In this document: one piece after another, positions 1 to 8,225 of the stretch
Numbering within the stretch: the stretch's first letter is position 1
Layout of the letters: every line of letters starts with the position of its first letter
Assembly (NCBI RefSeq): GCF_052114605.1
Contig: NZ_JBFRFB010000002.1
Location: 434,001 to 498,000, forward strand
Length of the DNA stretch: 64,000 nt
From: Microvirga sp052114605
Lineage (GTDB): Bacteria > Pseudomonadota > Alphaproteobacteria > Rhizobiales > Beijerinckiaceae
Direction of reading: 5' to 3'
Program-made: the position numbers and the translations under genes
The notes under the pieces: generated by a model
Database searches by the model: none
Told to the model about the DNA's origin: nothing
Seen by the model: the letters and a program-made list of their open reading frames with translations, nothing else

Positions 1-379
1 GTCCAGAATCCCGATAATGACTATATGATCCTAAGCATGAAGAAAAATCTTTGCCGAGCTCATATTTGATATCGCTGAGGGGATGTTGGTATTCACCGCT
101 GAAGCAAATGGCCTCCCAGTTTGATGGGAATAGTTTGATGAAATCGACACGCTTGTTCCTTTTGATGTATTCAATGACTTCTTTGTCTTGAGGCAGGCCA
201 CCTTGAGATACCTGCGCAGAGAGAAGTGAGACTGCGGATCCTAATTCACCTTCCGTTGCCTTGGCTCCGATACGAGATTCGGCGCACGCAGAAGAATTTT
301 CTGTTGTACAATACATGCAGAGCATGGAGCCGAGTAGGAGCTTCGCGGCAGAGACCTTAGAATGTGAAATCGCGAACAT
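1..379 (-). CDS. Partial secreted hypothetical protein (3' end outside window)
   Basis: An open frame runs from an ATG at 377-379 leftward to the window edge without a stop, so only the first 126 residues are visible. A good ribosome binding site (GGAGGA) lies at 385-390 and overlaps the stop codon of the RTX gene upstream, so the two are probably co-transcribed. The N-terminus starts MFAISHSKVSAAKLLLGSML and then has several small residues and cysteines, which looks like a Sec or lipoprotein-type export signal. After that the protein is soluble and polar. I do not recognise the family. Its place directly behind a predicted type I-secreted protein suggests an extracytoplasmic role, but that is inference. 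Confidence 0.6.
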   Translation of the reverse strand, partial: MFAISHSKVSAAKLLLGSMLCMYCTTENSSACAESRIGAKATEGELGSAVSLLSAQVSQGGLPQDKEVIEYIKRNKRVDFIKLFPSNWEAICFSGEYQHPLSDIKYELGKDFSSCLGSYSHYRDSG

Positions 380-389
380 TGCCGTCCTC

Positions 390-2192
390 CTAGATCACGA
401 AGAAGTCTTTGTGTGAGATCGTATTGAGCTTTTTCAGCAGCACAGCGATTTTTACCGCCGAGCCAGCGCCTGTCCCATCCGGATCATAGGATAAGACGCC
501 AGTCTTCGGATTGTAGATGATGCGGTCACTCTCATCGTGAGCCTTAGCGCCCTTCCAGAACATTGCGGATTTCAGCTTCGCCGGGTGATCAATCGTTCCT
601 TTCGAGCCGAGCTTCTTGAAGGTTCGGTTGTCGAGATAGATCGTATCGTCTCTGACTTTAAAATCATTGACGCGGTCAACATTCATTCTCACGTTCGGCT
701 TGGTGTCGAAGACGAAGATATCCTTGCCCTCGCCGCCAATCAGGCTGTCATGACTGTCTTTGCCGTAGAGAACGTCATCACCTAGCCCGCCGTTCAGCAC
801 GTCCCTGCCGCGTCCGCCGATCAGTGTGTCATTGCCGTCAGAGCTGGTCTGCGTGCTCGTGGGATTGATGATGAGTTCGTCACGCACGTCTTCGATATCG
901 ATCACGAAGCTCTGACGGACCGTTATGTTTCCGGGTCCTGTCGCCAGCACGACAACCGTATGCGACTTATGGCTTTCGTAATCGAGCCCCGATCCGCTCG
1001 CGACGAGAAGCTTATCGCCATCGATGACGAACCGTCCTCCGGCACTGTCCAGCAGCTTATAGGTGAACCCATCACCCACACCGGACGCTTTCGCGGTCAG
1101 GAAGCCGACCAGTTTACCGCCTTGCGACAGCTCCGGCACCGCCGCATGGCTCAGCGTCACATGCGGCGTTTCCGCCTTGATCGTCTGGTCGATGGTCACC
1201 GTCGATGTCGATCTGCGACCACCGTAATCTGTCAACGTTATCAGGATATGCTGCTGGACGCTTGTCTCCGGGATCGCATCCGCCATCGTATAGGTCAGGG
1301 ACCGCAAGATGTCCTGCACACGATCCGGCGTCGCATTTGTGTTGAAGATGATGCTGAGGCCACCGTCGCCAGCAGCCCATAGCATTCCGACATCGACGCC
1401 TGCGACCCTGATGGTGCTGCCGGACGTATAGCCCCCATCGAGCGCGACGGATGCGGCCACATCAATGCCGAGACGGCCAGGCGCAGCGAGCCCAACAGGA
1501 GCGCTCACTTTAAGCAAGGTCAAAACCCCATCATCCTCCGACAGGACGGCGTTGCGCCCCATGTCCACGAAGACACGCTGTCCGGACTTGGCCTCGAACC
1601 GGTCGCCGTTCAAGCCCTGCATGACAGGAGCCGAGTTCGTATGTGTGCCATTGACATCGACGATGGTATCGATTCCCCGCTGGTGCAGGGCTTTAAGTTC
1701 AGAGGCCGTGAACGCGACAGTGGCCGCAACGAGCCGGTCGTTCTGGCTTTCACCGCCAGAAACCAGGAATGCTGTTGCCGCGTCAGCGACTGTGATGACG
1801 GCGCTGTCGGTTTTCAGCGAAAGCTGATCGATTCCGATCAAGGTCTTGTTGCGGAAATCGAACGCTTCGCCATGCAGGACGACTTCGTCCCAATGGATAG
1901 CATCCTGACTACCTCCATCGAGAGTGGCTACCCCACTCAATCTCTCCTGATCGAGGATGATCGTATCGTGGCTGCTCGATCCACGAATGATCTCAATGCT
2001 GGTGAAGACCTGCGCGAGCCTTAGATCAAAAGTGTTGCCGCCATCCAACTGGAGCGTATCTTCGCCTCCGGCGCCGTCGAACACCCCGCCTTCCAAGTCT
2101 GCAGCATCGACTGTGAATATGTCATTGCCGGCGCTGCCAGTTAAGAGTTTCATAAAGAAGGAAGCTTGTTGTTTTTTGGCGAACTCGATCAT
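390..2192 (-). CDS. RTX (hemolysin-type calcium-binding repeat) protein
   Basis: This is a large, acidic, Gly/Asp-rich protein of about 600 residues. The N-terminal part begins with a GSAGNDIF-type repeat. The middle contains a cadherin-like module (VRQSFVIDIEDV). Near the C-terminus is a run of RTX nonapeptides (GGRGRDVLNGGLGDDVLYG, then GGEGKDIFVF), followed by the C-terminal block that type I secretion substrates usually carry. RTX proteins fold on binding calcium outside the cell. No ABC exporter or membrane-fusion gene lies nearby, so secretion would rely on another locus. The start is uncertain: TTG at 2204, ATG at 2192 and ATG at 2153 are all in frame and none has a strong ribosome binding site. 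The last would give MKLLTGSAGND, a typical beginning for such proteins. Confidence 0.8.
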   Translation of the reverse strand: MIEFAKKQQASFFMKLLTGSAGNDIFTVDAADLEGGVFDGAGGEDTLQLDGGNTFDLRLAQVFTSIEIIRGSSSHDTIILDQERLSGVATLDGGSQDAIHWDEVVLHGEAFDFRNKTLIGIDQLSLKTDSAVITVADAATAFLVSGGESQNDRLVAATVAFTASELKALHQRGIDTIVDVNGTHTNSAPVMQGLNGDRFEAKSGQRVFVDMGRNAVLSEDDGVLTLLKVSAPVGLAAPGRLGIDVAASVALDGGYTSGSTIRVAGVDVGMLWAAGDGGLSIIFNTNATPDRVQDILRSLTYTMADAIPETSVQQHILITLTDYGGRRSTSTVTIDQTIKAETPHVTLSHAAVPELSQGGKLVGFLTAKASGVGDGFTYKLLDSAGGRFVIDGDKLLVASGSGLDYESHKSHTVVVLATGPGNITVRQSFVIDIEDVRDELIINPTSTQTSSDGNDTLIGGRGRDVLNGGLGDDVLYGKDSHDSLIGGEGKDIFVFDTKPNVRMNVDRVNDFKVRDDTIYLDNRTFKKLGSKGTIDHPAKLKSAMFWKGAKAHDESDRIIYNPKTGVLSYDPDGTGAGSAVKIAVLLKKLNTISHKDFFVI

Positions 2193-2876
2193 GACGTTAG
2201 GCAACTTACCAAGATTGTTCTTACGGAAGGAGAGACGCTAATCCGTCAATCAAGCGTTGTAAAGAAACTTTGTTATATATCCCTCTAGTCGCGAGGAATG
2301 TCCCTCCCTCGTGATTTACCTATTAGCAAGGTTTTCATGATGCGGGCGATTACACCTGGATCGATGGATCGATTGCCTAGGTGGGGCCGGATGAAACTTC
2401 AACGACCCTATCTTGCGAGGGAATAAAGCAACAGGTCATCTTTGGCAGACCGACCGATCCATAGACGGCGCTGCGGTTCCAGCGAAATCAGAAACTAGAA
2501 CTGATTGTGGCGGAAGTTCCAAGTCCCAGTGTGGGTACCAAACTGACGAGGAGCTTGCCTAAACGCTCAGTGTATCTGCGGCGAAATATGGACCGAAAGG
2601 TATGTGCAGCAGTCTTAAAAAAATATCTTCGCCTACGTGAATCTGGCTCCAAGCAGCACTGCTTTAGAGTTCACGCTCAAGGGGCAAAGACCGGCATAGG
2701 CTTTGAGAACACCCCGGGCCACGGTCCTTTTGCCGTCACCCATGATCTCAGAACCGAGAAGAAAGAGGCCAAGGCTTTTTGGGTCGGTATCATGAACGGT
2801 CTTGATATCATCCGGACACATCCGGTCGACCCGCTTTCGCTGTCGAATGCTCAGAGATCCTGATCCATTGCATCAA
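2193..2876. other. Non-coding gap, no convincing gene
   Basis: About 680 bases between the RTX gene and the XRE regulator. An open frame on the plus strand (2507-2863) has a GTG start, no ribosome binding site and no recognisable composition, so I do not call it. The part next to 2200-2290 is AT-rich and probably holds the RTX gene promoter, but I see no clean -35/-10 pair. Confidence 0.4.
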
Positions 2877-3251
2877 TCACTGCGAAGCGCCGCCCTTCAG
2901 GCGTGTCCGGCCTTTGGCCCTGGCCAGAACTTCGACGAGCTCAAGCGCGATCTTCAGATCCATGTCCGACAGACCACGGGCGGATTCGCGCAATTGCAGC
3001 TCGATCCGCAGTCGCTCCGGCGCAACATTGCGCTCGGTGAGGCTTTCGAACAGCTCGGGTAACGGAACACTGAGCACACGGGCGAGATCGGCCAGCGTTT
3101 CGATCGTCGGCAGCTGCAGTCCTCGTTCAATATTCGAGATACTCTCCGGCGTGCGTCCGATTTTCTCGGCGAGCGCCTCCTGGGTCAGCTTGGCCCGCCG
3201 CCGTGCCGCCTGAACCCGCAATCCCAAAGCCTGCTTCAATATATCGACCAT
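2877..3251 (-). CDS. XRE-family helix-turn-helix regulator
   Basis: A 124-residue protein. Residues about 8-62 form a Cro/CI-type helix-turn-helix (LGLRVQAARRRAKLTQEALA, then GRTPESISNIERG, then PTIETLADLARVL). The remaining half is a charged helical tail with no second domain I recognise. It is transcribed away from the small membrane protein gene at 3422, so the 170-base gap probably holds both promoters and its own operator. Its target is not evident. It differs from the two short XRE proteins of the mobile islands (21687 and 61075). Confidence 0.85.
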   Translation of the reverse strand: MVDILKQALGLRVQAARRRAKLTQEALAEKIGRTPESISNIERGLQLPTIETLADLARVLSVPLPELFESLTERNVAPERLRIELQLRESARGLSDMDLKIALELVEVLARAKGRTRLKGGASQ

Positions 3252-3421
3252 AGGCCGGAACGTGACTTCGAAAGATGCTCTTGACCATGAACCTTACTTC
3301 GAGCAATGCATGTCATAACGAAACGGAGTTCGGGCTCGCAAAAGATCAGCGCTTATACGCAAACTGGTGGGTGTCCGATGGTTATAGGCCGGCAAGGCCA
3401 CGAAAGAGAGAAGGTTGAGCG

Positions 3422-3700
3422 ATGCGGATCGTTGTCTTCCTGGTGGGGTTCGTCCTGTTCCAGGGTGCGGGCTTCTACGGTTACACAAAATGGCAGACCT
3501 ATATGTCTGAAGCTGCGCGTATCGCTTCTCTAAATGGATCTCTACGCCAGCTCGGTCAGTCCGGGCTGAGTCTGCCTAGACCGCCGAACCTCGGTCCTGC
3601 GGCTCTCACGGCGTCTGTCGGTTTCAGCATTATGCTGCTCGGATGTGCCCTGATCGCAGCAGGGCGGCCAGACAGCCGGATCCGGTTGAGCCAAACCTGA
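3422..3700 (+). CDS. Small two-segment membrane protein, unknown function
   Basis: A 92-residue protein with a hydrophobic N-terminal helix (VVFLVGFVLFQGAGFYGY), a polar middle of about 40 residues and a second hydrophobic segment (SVGFSIMLLGCALIA) near the C-terminus. It should be an inner-membrane protein with a short loop. The ATG follows a GAAGG-like ribosome binding site. A lipoprotein gene follows after 85 bases on the same strand. I do not recognise a family. Confidence 0.6.
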   Translation: MRIVVFLVGFVLFQGAGFYGYTKWQTYMSEAARIASLNGSLRQLGQSGLSLPRPPNLGPAALTASVGFSIMLLGCALIAAGRPDSRIRLSQT

Positions 3701-3785
3701 CATGCTCGGCCATCAGATCTTATCGACGACGCTCCTCTTTTTGTCATCCCAGCCATCAACGCCCTTCCCAAACGGAGATCCTTGT

Positions 3786-4121
3786 ATGCTACGCATGATC
3801 CCACTTGCCCTCACCACCTTCGTCCTCGCCGGATGTCAAACGGCTCTTCAGAAGGAGATCCAGGACAACCGGTTTGCACGCGCGGACGGAAGGCCCATCC
3901 GCTCTTCGCCCGCACTGCTCACACAGGCCCAGCTCGATCTAGATTACTGCAAGGGCGAGGCTAACAAGGCAGCGCTGTCCGCAGCGCCGATCTACGCCCG
4001 TGGAGTCGTCGGGATGATCGCGGCGGATCAGGTGAATCAACGACGGCAGGAGGCCGTCTTTGACGTCATGAAGGGATGCATGGCCGGGAAGGGCTATGCC
4101 TGGGGTCCTAAGGCGGTCTGA
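3786..4121 (+). CDS. Small lipoprotein
   Basis: A 111-residue protein beginning MLRMIPLALTTFVLAGCQ. This is a lipoprotein signal peptide with lipobox LAGC, so cleavage and lipidation at Cys15 are expected. I chose the ATG at 3786 rather than the upstream ATG at 3702 because GGAGAT stands at the right distance before it and because the signal peptide begins there. The mature part is polar, with two further cysteines (YCKGE and KGCMAGKGY) that may form a disulfide. No family is recognised. It is probably anchored to a membrane facing the periplasm. Confidence 0.75.
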   Translation: MLRMIPLALTTFVLAGCQTALQKEIQDNRFARADGRPIRSSPALLTQAQLDLDYCKGEANKAALSAAPIYARGVVGMIAADQVNQRRQEAVFDVMKGCMAGKGYAWGPKAV

Positions 4122-4169
4122 CCGGCATCCATGTGGTTCAAAAACCATGAACAATGATCCGGCGCTCCG

Positions 4170-5642
4170 CTATTCCCGTTCAACTCCGGCAGGTCTCTTA
4201 AATCCCGCGGGTCGCCGCACGCTTTTGGGTCTTTCGCGAGGCTTCCCGGTTGCATGCAGCGGGTAGGTGCGGGCCGTCAGATAGTCGAGGGCCTGACTGG
4301 TCGAGTCGACCTGATCGTCATACCGCCCGTTCGGGAAGGCGAGCAGTTCATCGAGCCAACCGGCGAACCAGGGAGCATCCTGAGGCACATACACTTGGCC
4401 CGACTCGAACCGGGCCGATTGGGCGAGGAAGCGCGCCTGCTTGTCGAAGCGAGGCTTGCGCAGAATGGCCTGCCACTCTCCTGACCGGCGCAGATCTTGC
4501 GTGATGGCCCGTCCGATGTCGGTGTCCTCAATGATCGTCTGATCGGCTTTCCAGGCCTGCGACAGGCGCAGCACCTCGCGCCGCAGCTCCGGCACCTCGA
4601 ACCTACCCCGATTCAGATCGAGCAGATAGAAGTCGAGACCCTTGGCACCCCAGACGGTGCCGACCGAATAGTCGGAGGTCTCCGACAAGGTGGACGCAGT
4701 ATCCCAGCTGGCGATCACCATGTCGAAGGTTGACGGCCGCTCAGCGTAGGTCCGCAGCCATTCGCGTTTGACGATGTTTCCCTCCGGCGGCACCGGCGCC
4801 TGCTGATACTGGGCCGAGAAGGTCAGCGACCCTTGCGAGCGGCGCATTTGCTCCAGGATCTCGCGCGGCTCGCGGGCGGCATGGAGCACCTCGCCGGGAT
4901 GCCTGATATAGACATCCTCCGGGTCGTTACTGAGCCGGTAGACTCTCTCCTCCGTCTCGATCGCCGGTATCGAGACGACTTCCCAATCGCCCTTCGCCAG
5001 CACGTGGCCGACCAGATCATCCTGATGCAACCGCTGCATGATGATCACGATGGCCCCGGTGCGCTTGTCGTTCAGGCGGGTGTAGAGGGTGTTGTCGAAC
5101 GCCTCGTTGACCCGCCGGCGCTCCTTCTCGGAGAGTGCATCGGTCGCTTTGATCGGATCGTCGATGACGATGAGGTCTGCTCCGCGGCCCAGAATCGAGC
5201 CGCTCATGCCGGCGGCATAGCGATACCCCTGCCGGGTGGTGACCAGCTCCGTATTGCGGGGCCGTTTAGAGGCAAGCTGCATCTGCGGGAAGAGCTCCCG
5301 GTACCATGGGCTGTCGAGTATGGTGCGGGTATCGACCGAGAGTTTGCGGGCGAGATCGTCGGCATACGAGGCGCAGATGATGCGCCGTGTCGGATCGCGG
5401 CCCATCACCCAGGCGGTAAAGCCGACCGAGACCGTGATCGACTTCATCGAGCGCGGGGGCACGTTGATGATGAGCCGCCTGATCTCACCGCGGGCGACAC
5501 GAGACAGTTGCCAGCAAATGTGATCGATGTGCCAGTTATGCCGGTAGGGCGTGCCGGGCTCGAGGGCAGCAAAGACTTTTTGGCTGAAGGTGGCCAGATC
5601 CTGCCGCAGCAGAGCCCGCAGGAGGCGTGCGCGATCAGTCAT
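4170..5642 (-). CDS. Phage terminase large subunit (module 1)
   Basis: A 490-residue terminase large subunit of the TIGR01630/terminase_6-like type, the motor that packages DNA into phage heads. The ATPase half shows a Walker A-like loop VPPRSMKS at residues 61-68 and Walker B IVIDDP at 158-163. The C-terminal half is the RNase H-fold nuclease, with conserved acidic stretches (IASWDTAST, IIEDTDIG, and GRYDDQVDSTSQ near the end). The start is the ATG at 5642, which overlaps the DUF5681 stop by 8 bases. The longer open frame to 5879 only reads through the DUF5681 gene. Two homologous copies lie at 25590 and 61972. No portal, protease or capsid gene is near. Confidence 0.9.
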   Translation of the reverse strand: MTDRARLLRALLRQDLATFSQKVFAALEPGTPYRHNWHIDHICWQLSRVARGEIRRLIINVPPRSMKSITVSVGFTAWVMGRDPTRRIICASYADDLARKLSVDTRTILDSPWYRELFPQMQLASKRPRNTELVTTRQGYRYAAGMSGSILGRGADLIVIDDPIKATDALSEKERRRVNEAFDNTLYTRLNDKRTGAIVIIMQRLHQDDLVGHVLAKGDWEVVSIPAIETEERVYRLSNDPEDVYIRHPGEVLHAAREPREILEQMRRSQGSLTFSAQYQQAPVPPEGNIVKREWLRTYAERPSTFDMVIASWDTASTLSETSDYSVGTVWGAKGLDFYLLDLNRGRFEVPELRREVLRLSQAWKADQTIIEDTDIGRAITQDLRRSGEWQAILRKPRFDKQARFLAQSARFESGQVYVPQDAPWFAGWLDELLAFPNGRYDDQVDSTSQALDYLTARTYPLHATGKPRERPKSVRRPAGFKRPAGVERE

Positions 5643-6087
5643 GATCCTGCCCCTCCTCAGTGGAGACGGTTTCCTTGGAGCCCGGGCCTGCGTTCGATAC
5701 ACTCTGCCGTCGGGACGGACCGAGCACCCGCTCCAGAAGCACAAGATCCTCCTCCGGCAGCTCATCTGAGCGCTCGGCCTCATGACCGGCATGTCGCTCG
5801 TAGCGGTCGAGCAGGCTATCGGTTGCTCGCAGCTGCCCGCGCAGGGCATCCTGGGCCTGACGCAGGATGATCGCCTCAAGCAACGGCACCTTGCGCTTGC
5901 GCCCGTTCTCGGTGAGCTCGATCTCGCTTTCGAGCACGGCCGTCATGACGGTCTTGAGATTGACGCTGCCTTTCCTGCGACCGCCCGGATTACCAGACTG
6001 GCCCGGCTTGAACTGGCTGGAGCGCGGCGGCCTGCCCCGGCCGACCACATAGGCGGCCGGGGCGTTGGTGTTCTTCTTCCTGGTCAT
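5635..6087 (-). CDS. DUF5681 protein (small terminase-like partner, module 1)
   Basis: A 150-residue basic protein with the DUF5681 signature: GRGRPPRSSQFKPGQSGNPG and a following GRRKGS turn. A helical region then ends in an acidic tail. It lies between a ParB-N/methyltransferase gene and the terminase large subunit and overlaps the latter by 8 bases, as do the equivalents at 25189 and 63409. The constant position just before the large terminase subunit suggests that it works as a small terminase or DNA-recognition subunit. That is inference; the family has no assigned function that I know of. Confidence 0.85.
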   Translation of the reverse strand: MTRKKNTNAPAAYVVGRGRPPRSSQFKPGQSGNPGGRRKGSVNLKTVMTAVLESEIELTENGRKRKVPLLEAIILRQAQDALRGQLRATDSLLDRYERHAGHEAERSDELPEEDLVLLERVLGPSRRQSVSNAGPGSKETVSTEEGQDHD

Positions 6088-6098
6088 GGTCCGTCACC

Positions 6099-7574
6099 TC
6101 ACGCCGCACGCGACGAGCGCTGGCGGACCCGAACTGTCAGAGCAGGATCGGTCACGGAATCCGCTTGAGGTCCGGTCCGCTGATCAGACGACGCTGCGCG
6201 CTGTTCGGCTATCTCTGCGAAGGTGCGTCCTGTCTCGGCATGACGGGCAACTTCGCCGGACCACTGCTGCCAGCGCCGCACGCCGACATCGACATAGTGC
6301 GGGTCAAGCTCCACGGCATAGCCGCGACGGCCGACTTTGGCGCAGGCGATGATGGTGGTGCCGGAGCCGGAGAAGGCATCAAGCACGATGGCGTTACGGC
6401 TGGTGACGTCCCGGATCGCATCGGCAATCATCCGGACATTCTTCGGGGTGGGGTGCAGTTCCAGCTCCTTGCGCAAGCTGGTGGCCCCAGGGTAGTCCCA
6501 GACGTTGGTGCGGTTGCGTCCGAACTTACCCAGCTGCACATGATTGGTGCCTGGACTCTTCGGGTCCTTGAATACAAAGACCAGCTCATGCTGCGAGCGG
6601 TAGAGCGAGCCCATGGCCCCGGAGCCCTTGTTCCAGATGCACAGGTTCTTCAGCTCCAGGCCGGCCGCCCGGCCGCCGGCCAGCATCTCGGCCATGTGGC
6701 GCCAGTCCATGAAGCAGAATTGATATCCACCCGGCGAGAGAAAGGCAGAGCTCGCCTTCAGGAAATTAGTAAGGAAGGGAACAAAGGCCTCGCCCAGCTC
6801 GCCCGCACCCATAACGAATTCCTTATGCCGGCCCGTTTTGGCGACATGACCGGAGATCGGAACATCGTAGGGGGCGTCATGGATGCCCATGGCAGCGCGC
6901 TCGGTTCCGAGGAGCGTAGTGTAGGTAGTCTCATTCCGGGCATCGCCGCAGATCAGGCGATGCTCACCGAGAAGCCAGAGATCACCAAGCTGAGACACAA
7001 GGGGTCCATCACCCTCATCGGGGAGAACGTCATCCGGGTCAGGCTCCGTGACCTTCTGTTGGCCTTCGATGAGCTGATCAATCTCAGGCGAAGCAAAGCC
7101 GGTGATGGAAAGGTCGAAGGTGAGGTCAAGTGTGAGATCGAGTTCAAGCAGTTCCTTGAACTCGAGCGCCAGGAGTTCCTGGTTCCAGCCAGAGCTCTCC
7201 GCCAAGCGGTTCAAGGCAATGCGCAGAGTGCGCTTTTGGGCGTCATCCAGGTGGGTGAGACGCACAACTGGGACAGAGCTATAGCCCGCATTGCGGGCGG
7301 CCTCGAAGATCCCATGCCCGCCGACGATCTCACCGTCAGCATCGACTAGGATGGGCTGCACGAAGCCGAAGGCTTGAATGGAGGCTTCGAGCTGTTCGAC
7401 GTGAGAGGTAGAATGGGTGCGCAGGGCGCGCCTGTAAGCTTTAAGGCTGTCGATCGGCACGTACTCGACTGCAAGCTTCAGGTCGCGATAAAGAGCTTTA
7501 ACTTTGCGAGGGGCAGGGCAACCAGCAACCGCTTGCCGTGAAGCCGAGGAGGGAGTGCGAATTGGGTCGCTCAT
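6099..7574 (-). CDS. ParB-N / DNA methyltransferase fusion with altered motifs (module 1)
   Basis: A 491-residue fusion. Residues about 36-165 are a ParB/sulfiredoxin-like N-terminal domain (VPIDSLKAYRR, EIVGGHG). Residues about 195-460 are a beta-class N4-cytosine/N6-adenine methyltransferase, with the catalytic motif before the AdoMet motif. The catalytic motif reads DAPY at 233-236 instead of (D/N/S)PP(Y/F). The AdoMet motif reads LDAFSGSGTT at 398-407 where paralogues have LDPF, and HPTPKN stands where the copy at 23805 has HPTVKP. Activity is therefore doubtful. The ATG at 7574 follows AAAGGAA. The next gene (DUF5681) starts 11 bases downstream, so the three genes form one operon. Confidence 0.9.
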   Translation of the reverse strand: MSDPIRTPSSASRQAVAGCPAPRKVKALYRDLKLAVEYVPIDSLKAYRRALRTHSTSHVEQLEASIQAFGFVQPILVDADGEIVGGHGIFEAARNAGYSSVPVVRLTHLDDAQKRTLRIALNRLAESSGWNQELLALEFKELLELDLTLDLTFDLSITGFASPEIDQLIEGQQKVTEPDPDDVLPDEGDGPLVSQLGDLWLLGEHRLICGDARNETTYTTLLGTERAAMGIHDAPYDVPISGHVAKTGRHKEFVMGAGELGEAFVPFLTNFLKASSAFLSPGGYQFCFMDWRHMAEMLAGGRAAGLELKNLCIWNKGSGAMGSLYRSQHELVFVFKDPKSPGTNHVQLGKFGRNRTNVWDYPGATSLRKELELHPTPKNVRMIADAIRDVTSRNAIVLDAFSGSGTTIIACAKVGRRGYAVELDPHYVDVGVRRWQQWSGEVARHAETGRTFAEIAEQRAASSDQRTGPQADSVTDPALTVRVRQRSSRAA

Positions 7575-7843
7575 AGCGAGGTTCCTTTGAACAATAGGGG
7601 CCAACCCCGCTGCCGAGTCGCATCGGCAACGATCACCGTGAGATCAGACGATCTCAAGAAGTGGTTCGGCCGCTATGGCCGAGGGCTGTCCGCGAATGCT
7701 CCCAAAGGAATCTGCCGCTGAACGAATCAGGATGTAGACGAGTTTCGACCCGCTCGCAAGCCATTGATATTAAATGACAAAGAGAGTGTCCGAGGCTTGC
7801 GACCAGCAGATCTAGAGGAGACCGGACTCTCTGCGTGAAAGCA

Positions 7844-7921
7844 GAATTTTCCCTGCAGAATTCCCTCAGAGCAGTGAATGCTACCCAGAGACAGGTTCGC
7901 AGATGACTGCCTCCACCGCCA
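7844..7921 (+). repeat. att-like dispersed repeat, copy 1
   Basis: The segment runs from GAATTTTCCCTGC to a 30-base block at 7892-7921 that matches 46354-46383 at 28 of 30 positions. It includes the exact 17-mer GACTGCCTCCACCGCCA. The same two words occur in the same order and at similar spacing near 46310-46383. The block ends like the acceptor side of a tRNA or tmRNA (GGTTCG loop, then CTCCACC). It lies about 300 bases from the end of a large serine recombinase, so an attachment site or its remnant is a reasonable reading. That role is inferred. Confidence 0.55.
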
Positions 7922-8169
7922 TTACTTCTGATTGAATGACCTAGTCCGCCCCACCACTTAAGATAGTTGGAATTTTGCCGGCATTTCCGGGGTTTTTGGC
8001 TTCGAGGATCTGCTCGTCCGGCAGGCAGAGACGCCATCCGCGAGTTTCGGGTCGTATTTTCAGCTCTCCGTCTCGATTGACGAATTGGGCAGTACGGAAG
8101 TCTCCGGCCGGAGTGGTAGGGAGACTGAAAAGTGTCCGAGTCTCGCAGTCCACCATCGGCCAAGGAGAA

Positions 8170-8191
8170 AGGCTCCTCGTGCAAGGAGCCT
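8170..8191 (-). terminator. Hairpin after recombinase A, likely terminator
   Basis: A perfect 8-bp stem (AGGCTCCT / AGGAGCCT) with a 6-base loop, 35 bases after the recombinase stop. On the minus strand it is followed by TTCTCC, a weak T-rich tail. Confidence 0.55.
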
Positions 8192-8225
8192 GGGTACTAC
8201 AGATATACTACACCTGAACTGATCG

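Larger units (their letters stand above)
7575..8225. other. Non-coding gap between packaging module 1 and recombinase A
   Basis: About 650 bases without a convincing gene. It holds an att-like repeat (7844-7921) and a hairpin behind the recombinase (8170-8191), listed separately. An open frame on the minus strand (7654-8184) crosses both and has the composition of a chance frame. This is probably the left boundary of island A. Confidence 0.5.

Noticed and set aside
2507..2863. 118-codon open frame on the plus strand
   Set aside because: GTG start without a ribosome binding site, no recognisable domain, and composition like a chance frame in GC-rich DNA.
4833..5870. 345-codon open frame opposite the terminase gene
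   Set aside because: It is antisense to a clear terminase/DUF5681 pair. Similar long antisense frames oppose the other terminase and methyltransferase copies, as expected from high GC.
4170..7574. Intact prophage
   Set aside because: Apart from terminase, DUF5681 and methyltransferase genes, no structural or lysis genes are seen around any of the three modules.
7654..8184. 176-codon open frame on the minus strand
   Set aside because: It runs through the att-like repeat and the hairpin after the recombinase and has Arg/Ser-rich, chance-like composition.
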